DNA of 21,137 nucleotides, taken from positions 1-21,137 of the IMG/VR virus record IMGVR_UViG_3300037557_000649; one strand, written 5' to 3'. Positions 1 to 6,276 of this stretch are shown in pieces. Source of the DNA: a virus. Both the position numbers and the translations under genes were made by a program. The notes below the pieces were generated by a model. The model did no database searches and had not been told where the DNA came from. It was given only the letters and a program-made list of their open reading frames with translations. Numbering within the stretch: the first letter of the stretch is position 1; the number at the start of each line of letters is the position of its first letter.

Positions 1-1
1 C

Positions 2-427
2 CTGCCCAGCCTCGTGCCCAGTGCCATGGCAGCCAAGGTGACCACTCAGCAGGGCAGGGTTTACGACGCGCTGAGCACTGGCGACCCAGACCTCGTTAGG
101 AAGCATATCGACAGCCTCATTGCCGGGTACACAGCCATGTCCAAGGCTGCTGCTGATGCTGGGCACCAGGAAATCGAGCCGCAGAGAATGGAGGCAGTTA
201 TGAGCGACGGGTCTCTTCTCGTGATCTGCGCGTCCACGGCTGACCTCGCCGGCGAGAATCGTCGTGCGCATGTCATGACCATGGACAGCGCTGCCAAGAT
301 ATTCGAGAGCTGGATGAAGCAAAACAGTGCGCAGGCTGTGGGAGCTGTGATGCGAGAATTCCCCGGGGCGACGGTGGAGGCAATTACGCCCATCGACTGG
401 AAGGTGGGTGATGAAATACCGTTCTAG
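2..427 (+). CDS. Hypothetical protein with SSB-like C-terminal tip (5' end may lie outside window)
   Basis: The reading frame is open from the left edge to the TAG at 425-427. Possible starts inside the window are GTG at 14 and ATG at 26, but no clear ribosome-binding site can be judged, so the gene may begin upstream. The visible part is a soluble, mostly helical protein of about 137 residues without a recognised enzyme motif. It ends in Gly-Asp-Glu-Ile-Pro-Phe. A terminal acidic residue pair followed by Ile/Leu-Pro-Phe is the known docking tip of bacterial single-stranded DNA-binding proteins, which recruits repair and replication enzymes. I do not see an OB-fold signature in the visible part, so calling it SSB would go too far. 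It overlaps the next gene by 17 nt, which suggests co-translation at the end of a DNA-metabolism or regulatory module. The gene is likely real; its function is unknown. Confidence 0.7.
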   Translation: MPSLVPSAMAAKVTTQQGRVYDALSTGDPDLVRKHIDSLIAGYTAMSKAAADAGHQEIEPQRMEAVMSDGSLLVICASTADLAGENRRAHVMTMDSAAKIFESWMKQNSAQAVGAVMREFPGATVEAITPIDWKVGDEIPF

Positions 428-869
428 TCGAGCAACCGAGGATGTACTTGTCGCTCAGCACGAGCGAGCTCAGCGTGTACTTCACGAGTGCGTCCTGGAT
501 GTTTACTGGCGTAGGCACAGCATCTCTGGACGAGAGCACCGGGCTGGCATGCATTTCAGAGACTGCTACCTGCACTCGACCTCTCCTCGCATCACAGCTC
601 CACCTGACGGGGCTCAGGCCACCAGTGCGCGAGGGTCGGCTAGGAGAGACCTGACCGAAGGGCAGCTTGCGACCAGAGAGCGTGTGGCCAGAATGCTGGC
701 AATGGCGTGTGGGTATGAGCAAAGGCGACTGCTCATTTCGGTGTGTGGTTGGAACGAGTGGGCAAGTCGCGCGTTCGAGGGAGAGGGGAAGCCTCCGCGC
801 CGCCGGCTGATCCAGACGCTGGCTGGAGCATTGGATAGGGTTGCCGATGGCCTGGGGATGGGGGATTGA
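411..869 (+). CDS. DUF6456-like phage protein, possible DNA-binding regulator
   Basis: A 152-residue basic protein. ATG 411 is preferred over GTG 408 because GGAAGG at 399-404 sits 6 nt upstream. The middle holds the pattern Ser-Gly-Arg-Glu-His-Arg-Ala-Gly followed by Phe-Arg-Asp-Cys-Tyr, and later Pro-Arg-Ile-Thr-Ala. This resembles the 'EYRAG..FR.LY......PRVTA' layout that I associate with DUF6456-type proteins of alphaproteobacteria and their phages. The C-terminal half (about residues 90-148) alternates helices (LISVCGWNEWAS, then LIQTLAGALDRVADGLG) in a helix-turn-helix-like spacing. Proteins of this type often lie just upstream of terminase genes, as here, and a role in late gene control or DNA binding is plausible but inferred. 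The family assignment is from memory of the pattern and is moderate. Confidence 0.65.
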   Translation: MKYRSSRATEDVLVAQHERAQRVLHECVLDVYWRRHSISGREHRAGMHFRDCYLHSTSPRITAPPDGAQATSARGSARRDLTEGQLATRERVARMLAMACGYEQRRLLISVCGWNEWASRAFEGEGKPPRRRLIQTLAGALDRVADGLGMGD

Positions 870-956
870 GGGATTACAACGGCTTGCGCCTGATATTAGC
901 TGTTGCGCGATGGTCAGTCGATTGGCTACTTTTAGGCATGGTCAGACAGTTGACAG

Positions 957-980
957 CAAGCTCCGAAAGGGGCTTTTTTT
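957..980 (+). terminator. Intrinsic terminator-like hairpin abutting terS
   Basis: Stem AAGCTCC (958-964) pairs with GGGGCTT (969-975) around a GAAA tetraloop, with one T-G wobble, and runs straight into a T tract ending at 980. The terS ATG follows at 982. The GGGG of the 3' arm (969-972) is also the only Shine-Dalgarno-like stretch for terS, so the hairpin could both stop transcription from upstream and hide the ribosome-binding site. It separates the upstream genes from the packaging module. Confidence 0.7.
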
Positions 981-981
981 G

Positions 982-1428
982 ATGGCGGATCGAGGTCCAG
1001 ATCGAGAACTCACGGTGAAGCAGCAGCGGTTTGTTGACCATGTGTGCAATCCAGATTGCCCTGACGCCTCGACTGCTGCTAAGCGCGCTGGGTATGCAAC
1101 AAAGTACGCAGACCGTCAGGCATACCAGCTCCTAGAGAACCCTAGAGTACAGGTTGCGATCGAGGCTGAGCGCGACCGCATCAAAGCTATGGTCTCCATG
1201 TCCGAAGAGGAAATCATCAGCACTCTGACGGAGCTGGCGAGGGGCAGCGAGGGCGCCGCGAGCCGTTTGAAGGCCCTGGATTTGCTTATGAAGTCCAAGG
1301 GAATGCTAAAAGACGTGCAACATCAACACGTTACCTACGATCACGCCGCCGCAGCAGAGCGCATCAACAACGCAATCGAGGCCGCCAGAGCTGACGACGT
1401 GATCGTGCCTCTACGCAAAACAGCCTGA
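982..1428 (+). CDS. terS: Terminase small subunit
   Basis: A 148-residue DNA-recognition subunit of the packaging motor, which selects viral DNA and hands it to the large subunit. The N-terminus 'ELTVKQQRFVDHVC' followed by 'AAKRAGYA', 'ADRQAYQLLENPRVQVAIE' is the typical Terminase_2-type helix-turn-helix layout (LT.KQ.RFV ... A..AGY ... G..LL.NP.V). The rest is helical, with an oligomerisation-like segment at about residues 65-110 and a short charged tail ending VIVPLRKTA. The frame is open upstream to TTG 841, but ATG 982 is chosen because family homology starts just after it and GGGG at 969-972 lies 9 nt upstream. The large subunit follows after a 0.2 kb structured gap. Alternative starts further upstream would add an unlikely Cys-rich segment. 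Confidence 0.9.
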   Translation: MADRGPDRELTVKQQRFVDHVCNPDCPDASTAAKRAGYATKYADRQAYQLLENPRVQVAIEAERDRIKAMVSMSEEEIISTLTELARGSEGAASRLKALDLLMKSKGMLKDVQHQHVTYDHAAAAERINNAIEAARADDVIVPLRKTA

Positions 1429-1638
1429 GATCAGTACCTTATCGGCCGGCACCTCCACGTAAGTGACTGATATCGTTAGCAAATACCGGCCGGCTCCACC
1501 TTAGTCCAGTCTGCGCCCTGGCCTGGTTCGTTGACCCCCCCCCTCGCGAGGGAGCGGGGGCAGCTGCTTTAGCTGCACTTGACCACACAATTCCACGCAC
1601 CATCGCGTGGCTCAGATACGCGATAGTGGATTTTTTTT
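1429..1638 (+). other. Structured non-coding gap between terS and terL
   Basis: No convincing gene is seen here. The region holds the CGGCCGGC repeats, a run of nine C (1535-1543) that merges into the perfect 12-bp palindrome CCCTCGCGAGGG (1541-1552), a GGGGG run (1556-1560), a GCAGCT/AGCTGC hairpin (1560-1565 and 1571-1576), and then the hairpin and T tract before terL. Gaps this long are unusual in this otherwise tightly packed module. It is a candidate for a packaging site or for control of terL expression. Confidence 0.45.
1443..1494 (+). repeat. Pair of CGGCCGGC direct repeats in the terS-terL gap
   Basis: CGGCCGGC occurs at 1443-1450 and 1487-1494. Each copy continues as [A/T]CC[T/A]CC, giving 14 nt with two mismatches, spaced 44 bp start to start. 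The core is itself palindromic, so the copies could also pair into a hairpin. The position beside the terminase genes makes a packaging-recognition role possible, but this is inference. Confidence 0.4.
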
Positions 1639-1640
1639 TT
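1592..1640 (+). terminator. Intrinsic terminator-like hairpin abutting terL
   Basis: The perfect 7-bp stem ATCGCGT (1602-1608) and ACGCGAT (1618-1624) has a 9-nt loop. It is extended by TCCAC (1592-1596) pairing with GTGGA (1626-1630) across a small internal loop. Ten T follow directly (1631-1640), and the terL TTG start begins within the last of these. The layout mirrors the element before terS. Any weak ribosome-binding bases for terL (GTGGA) would be inside the stem. Confidence 0.65.
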
Positions 1641-3036
1641 GATATCTGACGACAACCTGATGGCATTGAGGGCTGACCCAGCGCTGTTCGTACGCGCTGT
1701 CATCGGTGCTCAGCCGCAGCCCTGGCAGGTCCAGGCCCTCAACGCCGTGAGGGATCACCCCAGGGTCGCTATCAAGTCCTGTCATGGGGTCGGCAAGAGT
1801 GCCTACCTCAGTTGGCTGACGTTATTTTGGATACTCACACGGGTGCCGTCTAAGGTTCCGGCCACGGCGCCAACGCACCATCAGCTTTCCGACGTCCTTG
1901 CCGCTGAGACGCAAAAGTGGGCACGCCAGATGCCCATCGAGTGGCGCAACCTGCTGGAGTTTAAGAGTGATCAGATACGCTTAGGAGGTGCTGCCGACAC
2001 TGGCGTCTTTTACCGCGTGAGCCGGCGCGACACGCCAGTCGCGCTGCAGGGCTTCCACAGCCCCAATCTGCTGTTCGTTGTGGACGAGGCCAGCGCCATC
2101 GACAGTATAATTTTTGAGACCGCTGCCGGCTCGTTAAGTACCCCCGGGGCAAAAATGGTCATGTGCGGGAATCCCACGCAGACTCAGGGGTTTTTCTACG
2201 ATGCGTTTACGAAAAACGCAGCACGATGGCACACAATGACCGTGGGCCACGCGGACAGCTCGATGGTCGATCCAGACTGGGTCGAGCAGATGAGGCAGGA
2301 CTACGGCGAAGAAAGTGCGGTGTTCAAGATTCGCTGCGAGGGTCAGTTTGCCCAAGAAAGCGACGACACAGTTATCAATGCCGAGCTTGTCACGAGCTCT
2401 TTCGACAGAGACATAGCTGAGACCGACGATCCTGAGGTCTGGGGCCTCGACGTGGCCAGAGCAGGCAGCGATGCCACGGCACTAGTCAAGCGCAAGGGGC
2501 CGATCATCAAGGACATCAAGATCTGGCGAAACAAGGACTTGATGCAGACTTGCGGCATGGTCCTGCAGGAGTTCGAGAGCCTGCCCCCCAGCCTGCGCCC
2601 ACAGAGCGTGCACGTGGACGTGATCGGCATCGGTGCCGGCGTTTGCGACCGTCTCAGCGAGACCTTAGACTGCACTGTGCGTGGCATCAACGTGGCTGAA
2701 TCGCCGGCTCTGAAGACGCGCTTCCGACGCCTACGAGACGAGCTCTGGTTTTCCATGCGAGAATATTTCGAGGGGCGTGACGTACGATGTGTAGAAAGCG
2801 ATCAATTACTCGCGGAGCTGACGGCTCCACGATATGTCACGCTGAGCGACGGCAAGATCCAGGTCGAATCAAAGCCAGCCATGAAAAAAAGAGGGCACCC
2901 AAGCCCAGACTGTGCGGATGCTCTAGCCCTGACCCTGTCGGGTACGGCAGCAATGCTGAGCGCAGGGTCACGCGGAGGTTACGCGAGCGCATGGAACCGA
3001 CCTCTGAAACAGCCCAGCACTGAGTGGGTAGTATGA
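1639..3036 (+). CDS. terL: Terminase large subunit (ATPase-nuclease)
   Basis: A 465-residue packaging motor that translocates DNA into the prohead using ATP and cuts the concatemer. The ATPase part shows Walker A CHGVGKS (residues 48-54), Walker B LLFVVDEA (144-151) and the coupling motif CGNPT (176-180). The RNase H-like nuclease part shows GLDVARAGSDAT (269-280, Asp271), HVDVIGIGAGV (325-335, Asp327) and SPDCADALAL (422-431, Asp424 and Asp427), so all expected acidic residues are present and the length is normal. The start is uncertain: TTG 1639 keeps the conserved 'DDNL.ALR.DPALFV' region intact, while ATG 1660 would remove seven residues. Neither has a good ribosome-binding site, because the upstream sequence is a hairpin and T10 tract. 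The stop overlaps the next ATG (ATGA at 3033-3036). Confidence 0.95.
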   Translation: MISDDNLMALRADPALFVRAVIGAQPQPWQVQALNAVRDHPRVAIKSCHGVGKSAYLSWLTLFWILTRVPSKVPATAPTHHQLSDVLAAETQKWARQMPIEWRNLLEFKSDQIRLGGAADTGVFYRVSRRDTPVALQGFHSPNLLFVVDEASAIDSIIFETAAGSLSTPGAKMVMCGNPTQTQGFFYDAFTKNAARWHTMTVGHADSSMVDPDWVEQMRQDYGEESAVFKIRCEGQFAQESDDTVINAELVTSSFDRDIAETDDPEVWGLDVARAGSDATALVKRKGPIIKDIKIWRNKDLMQTCGMVLQEFESLPPSLRPQSVHVDVIGIGAGVCDRLSETLDCTVRGINVAESPALKTRFRRLRDELWFSMREYFEGRDVRCVESDQLLAELTAPRYVTLSDGKIQVESKPAMKKRGHPSPDCADALALTLSGTAAMLSAGSRGGYASAWNRPLKQPSTEWVV

Positions 3037-5366
3037 CTACATTTGAAGAGGCCATGCAGGCAGCGCGCCGGCGCCAGATGTCGCACAGCGTGGACCCAAC
3101 GATCGAGCGCGGTCAGCGCTCCGCGACTGATCTTATTAGGGGCGTTACTCTGGCCCCTGAGCGTCTCGTGGGCATGCCTGTTGATGTTGTCAACCAAGCA
3201 ATGGGCGGCCTTGGCCTGCCCATGTCTCAGAGGCCTGTCATGGGCTCCGACTGGCTCATTGAGAACAACCCGCTGCGCAGCCCGGAGAACATGCCCACGG
3301 GGTCAGGGGCTGAGATAGCCGGTGACCTCCTGGGCAGTGTGGTCGCCGACCCCTTTATCATTCCCGCCAAAGTAGCAGGCCTGATAGGCACTGGCCTTGC
3401 TGGCCTGGGATCTATCCGGCGTGTCAAGCCAACCAAATCCACTGAGCTTGAGAGCCTGCGAGGCAAGCCCGTTGACGAGGCCATCGAGATCGCTCGCGGC
3501 GAGCCCCACCTGATAAAGAGCGGTGATAAGGCTGAGGGGCTTTATGTCGGCGGCCCTCGCGATTTAAAGACCAAAAGAGCCTTAACCAATCTGCGCAAAC
3601 AGTTTGATGAATTTGTGGCTCAGGATACTCGCGGTTCAATGTGGTACGACAAGACGCGTAGCGACATTAACACGGCCTCTGGAGGCGACCGCAACGTCAA
3701 CGACTGGATCTCGGCTAATCAAGCACAGTATTCCGCTGGCGCTTCGCCCGAGCATGAGATTGCGTTCTCGATCAAGGACATGGCCGCAACGCTTGCCGGC
3801 ATGGATGCCACGCCGCGCTTTCCAGCTCAGCGAGCCGGCTCACGCTTAGCTGTGGCTATGAATGACCCTAGGGCACACCAACTCGGCACAAAAACTGGCA
3901 AATACGCCAAACTTATCAACCCCAACCAGGAGCTCCCGCCTGGTGCGACAGGCGTTAACGACTTTCGCCATGCGCGCAATTTTAAGTACACAGAGGCAGA
4001 TGGTTCCCCCCAGGGTGGGGCTCTGACCGAGGCGCAGCATCGTTTCCTCGACTACGAGACCGCCCTTGCCGTGGATCGAGCGAACAAGAACCGCCTGGGC
4101 GATCGCTCAAATTGGACAGGCGAGCAGCTGCAGGCAGCCCCTTGGGTGCGCCAGAAGGCCATGGCTATCCTGGAGCAGCGGCCGGCCATCCTGCAGAGAT
4201 ATATAAAGGCTGGCGTTCCTGAGAAGCGAGCAGCTGAGATGGCCTACGAGGATGCCTTCAGCGAGGCTGTTAAGACTGTCGGCGACTTCTATCCTAAGCA
4301 CGTGGCGTACGCCACGCACGAGGCCCAGCCAGGGTCTGTTGCGGCACGCACAGGTCATATGTCTCGGTCAGTTGATGCCAGCAACGCGCAGAGAGCAGAA
4401 TTTGCTGACGACCCAAGGAGCAGCTGGCGTCTGCCTGACGGTCGCGATGCCATATATTCTGGCCTGCGCCACAGGGGGCCGGCAGGCACCACCGGCGTAG
4501 CTATGCGGGTTTTGCCTAGCCAGGAAATGCAGGGCATATTCCCCACACCTGGTGGCGGCCCTTTGCAAACTAACCGTGGGGACGTGGCTAGGCCTTTGGT
4601 GGCCTTTGACACGGCAAAGGATGGCCTAAAAACCATTCCCCCCGCAGACAAGGCTCTGATCGAGGCCGGTGAGAGCGTGCGAGCCTATGGTGATGTGCAA
4701 GATGCGTCCGCCGCCCACAAGCACTGGACAGGCGGCCCTCCGGGCAAGTCACCCAGCCTGTTCACGCCATTAGACGGTCCGCTCACTCGCGACGAGATTC
4801 TAGGTGTGCGGGAGGGCGTCCGACGGCAGGCAGTCCTCGACCCGGTGCATGGCCTGCCTGAGGTGGTAGACACCGGTCAGGGCGTCACCGTGTCGAGTTT
4901 CTACCCAGAGGTGGGCCCGATTAGTAAAACTCCAAAGAAGGCCATGGGCCTCCTTGGCGAGGCAGTAGTGGACGCGCTTCCCAACCGCACAGGGCTATCG
5001 CCCAGGCGCACAAACGTGGACAGTGTCTACAGAGATTACACCGACGCCTGGGCTGCCGGCGAGGGATCTGAGGCTGCCACCAAGAGGATGCTGAAAGACG
5101 TTAACGCCACGCCTGAGATCAGGCAGGCCTTTGACGATAACCCACACCTTGCCCAAAAGGCCCTGGACCGTATTTCTCGGAACAGGGACTGGGAGAGCAG
5201 GTGGGGAGCCAGCCGCAAAGACGTGAACCGAGCCCTTGAGGAAATAGCAAAAGGGCCCGGTTGGATAGGCCGCCTGGAAGCCCTTATTGGGAAGGGGGTC
5301 CTTCCTGTGGCTCTTTTGGGGGCGATACTTTCAAACGTGGACGTGAAGTCCGAAGGATCGTCTTAG
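3033..5366 (+). CDS. Large polyvalent-type virion protein, function unknown
   Basis: A 777-residue protein starting at ATG 3033, which overlaps the terL stop as ATGA. The N-terminal 100 residues are Gly/Ala/Pro-rich with hydrophobic stretches (GDLLGSVVADPFIIPAKVAGLIGTGLAGLG), resembling the start of long ejection proteins, including the one at the right edge of this window. Residues about 230-435 form a distinct domain with 'KTGKYAKLINPN', 'NDFRHARNFKYT', 'LTEAQHRFLDYETALAVDRAN' and 'WTGEQLQAAPWVRQKA'. I recall this layout from large polyvalent phage proteins. The C-terminus ends with a possible membrane-active segment (GVLPVALLGAILSNV). No catalytic triad or protease motif is evident. Its place between terL and portal suggests a virion or ejected protein; this is inference. 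Its last 83 nt are antisense to a small minus-strand gene. Confidence 0.85.
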   Translation: MTTFEEAMQAARRRQMSHSVDPTIERGQRSATDLIRGVTLAPERLVGMPVDVVNQAMGGLGLPMSQRPVMGSDWLIENNPLRSPENMPTGSGAEIAGDLLGSVVADPFIIPAKVAGLIGTGLAGLGSIRRVKPTKSTELESLRGKPVDEAIEIARGEPHLIKSGDKAEGLYVGGPRDLKTKRALTNLRKQFDEFVAQDTRGSMWYDKTRSDINTASGGDRNVNDWISANQAQYSAGASPEHEIAFSIKDMAATLAGMDATPRFPAQRAGSRLAVAMNDPRAHQLGTKTGKYAKLINPNQELPPGATGVNDFRHARNFKYTEADGSPQGGALTEAQHRFLDYETALAVDRANKNRLGDRSNWTGEQLQAAPWVRQKAMAILEQRPAILQRYIKAGVPEKRAAEMAYEDAFSEAVKTVGDFYPKHVAYATHEAQPGSVAARTGHMSRSVDASNAQRAEFADDPRSSWRLPDGRDAIYSGLRHRGPAGTTGVAMRVLPSQEMQGIFPTPGGGPLQTNRGDVARPLVAFDTAKDGLKTIPPADKALIEAGESVRAYGDVQDASAAHKHWTGGPPGKSPSLFTPLDGPLTRDEILGVREGVRRQAVLDPVHGLPEVVDTGQGVTVSSFYPEVGPISKTPKKAMGLLGEAVVDALPNRTGLSPRRTNVDSVYRDYTDAWAAGEGSEAATKRMLKDVNATPEIRQAFDDNPHLAQKALDRISRNRDWESRWGASRKDVNRALEEIAKGPGWIGRLEALIGKGVLPVALLGAILSNVDVKSEGSS

Positions 5367-5463
5367 GACCGGCGGCCATGCGCCTATAGAGGTCATCCTC
5401 CTCTTCTTGAGTGTAGGGAGGCTCGTGCATGATGTAGCCCTTGGGGCTGAGAAACTGAACCAT
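5284..5463 (-). CDS. Small conserved-looking minus-strand protein (59 aa)
   Basis: Reading the minus strand from ATG (complement of 5461-5463) gives a 59-residue ORF ending at TAA (complement of 5284-5286). It starts MVQFLSPKGYIMHEPPYTQE, continues with an acidic run and LYRRMAAGPKTI, and ends in a Pro/Lys/Gln-rich tail. AGAAGGG lies 8 nt upstream of the start on the minus strand. The composition (GYIMHEPPYT, EEEDDLYRRM) looks like a folded short motif and unlike a random shadow. About 100 nt of it fills the gap after the 777-residue gene and its 3' part is antisense to that gene. It would be the only minus-strand gene in the window. No function is proposed. It is below common ORF length cutoffs and easily missed. 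Confidence 0.65.
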   Translation of the reverse strand: MVQFLSPKGYIMHEPPYTQEEEDDLYRRMAAGPKTILRTSRPRLKVSPPKEPQEGPPSQ

Positions 5464-5565
5464 AATGGAAACCCTTCTTTAGTGCTTTAGGCAGGATGCC
5501 AGGGCGCACAAGCTAGAGATCAAATGCCCAGAGGCCGACTTTAGTGCCGGCAAGGAGAAAATACA

Positions 5566-6225
5566 ATGGCTGTCAACGACAACATGGTTTTTAGTCCATC
5601 AGGTGACGGCAACGTAACAGCTGACGGCAATGTGGTGTGGAAATTCGCACCAAATTTAGACCCCCTCGGTGTGCTGATCAGCAACCCGGCAGACACTGGT
5701 CTGGATGTCGACGAGGGTTTCCTAAATAATTTCCAGGGGGGGTTGTTCAATCCTGGGTACTGGACAGAAGACGGCAATTTTGAGCAGGGCGGATATCAGG
5801 TCGGCATAAAAAAGGACCCGGAGACGGGGCTTTTCACGACGATAAATCCGAACACTGCCACGGGTAAATGGGCTACTGCTGAGGGCGGCGGCAACACGGC
5901 GTCCGGTCCCAAACCCGCCGAGCCGGCGGGAGAGATTGGAATCACAAATAGGCAGGCACTGGAGCTCAGTTATGCCCCATGGCTGGGCCTAGATCCGATG
6001 GAAACGGCTGGCGAGTTAGGCCACAACGCCGAGATTATACAGCGGGTCCTTGGCATCAACGCCGATGCCTACGGGGGCACAGGCGAGGCATGGATGCCAC
6101 GCGTTGGGCCTGACGGCACTTACGGTCCTGACACGCTTGAGGAAGCCTATGACCCGGCCTTTGTTAAGGTCGTGCAGGGCATGCTCCAAAGCGCGTCTCC
6201 AAGCTCTGGCCAGGGCGGTGAGTGA
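5566..6225 (+). CDS. Hypothetical protein between polyvalent protein and portal
   Basis: A 219-residue acidic, Gly/Asn-rich protein. ATG 5566 is supported by AAGGAG at 5552-5557, one of the better ribosome-binding sites here. The first half is rich in short beta-like turns (FSPSGDGNVTADGNVVWKF, GYWTEDGNFEQGGYQVG) and there is a Pro/Gly linker at about residues 105-122. The second half is more helical (NRQALELSYAPWLGLDP, GELGHNAEIIQRVLGI) and ends with a Ser/Gly-rich tail. No enzyme motif or signal peptide is seen. The location directly before portal fits a minor head protein or a late-module accessory protein, but this is position only. Confidence 0.8.
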   Translation: MAVNDNMVFSPSGDGNVTADGNVVWKFAPNLDPLGVLISNPADTGLDVDEGFLNNFQGGLFNPGYWTEDGNFEQGGYQVGIKKDPETGLFTTINPNTATGKWATAEGGGNTASGPKPAEPAGEIGITNRQALELSYAPWLGLDPMETAGELGHNAEIIQRVLGINADAYGGTGEAWMPRVGPDGTYGPDTLEEAYDPAFVKVVQGMLQSASPSSGQGGE

Positions 6226-6276
6226 TGAAATACCATTCGGCGGCGGCGCCGAGACAGCCGGCGCGTTGGGTTGACC

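Noticed and set aside
950-980. TTGACA at 950-955 as a promoter -35 box
   Set aside because: At the right distance lies only the terminator T-tract; no acceptable -10 box is present.
1439-1666. 75-codon minus-strand ORF across the terS-terL gap
   Set aside because: It has no ribosome-binding site, its lysines come from the T10 tract and its prolines and glycines from the C/G runs; the gap looks structured rather than coding.
2105-2110. TATAAT inside terL
   Set aside because: No -35 box at suitable spacing and it lies in the conserved coding sequence just after Walker B.
5477-5547. CTTTAGTGC direct repeat (5477-5485 and 5539-5547)
   Set aside because: Nine bases repeated once is expected by chance; no symmetry or promoter nearby to suggest an operator.
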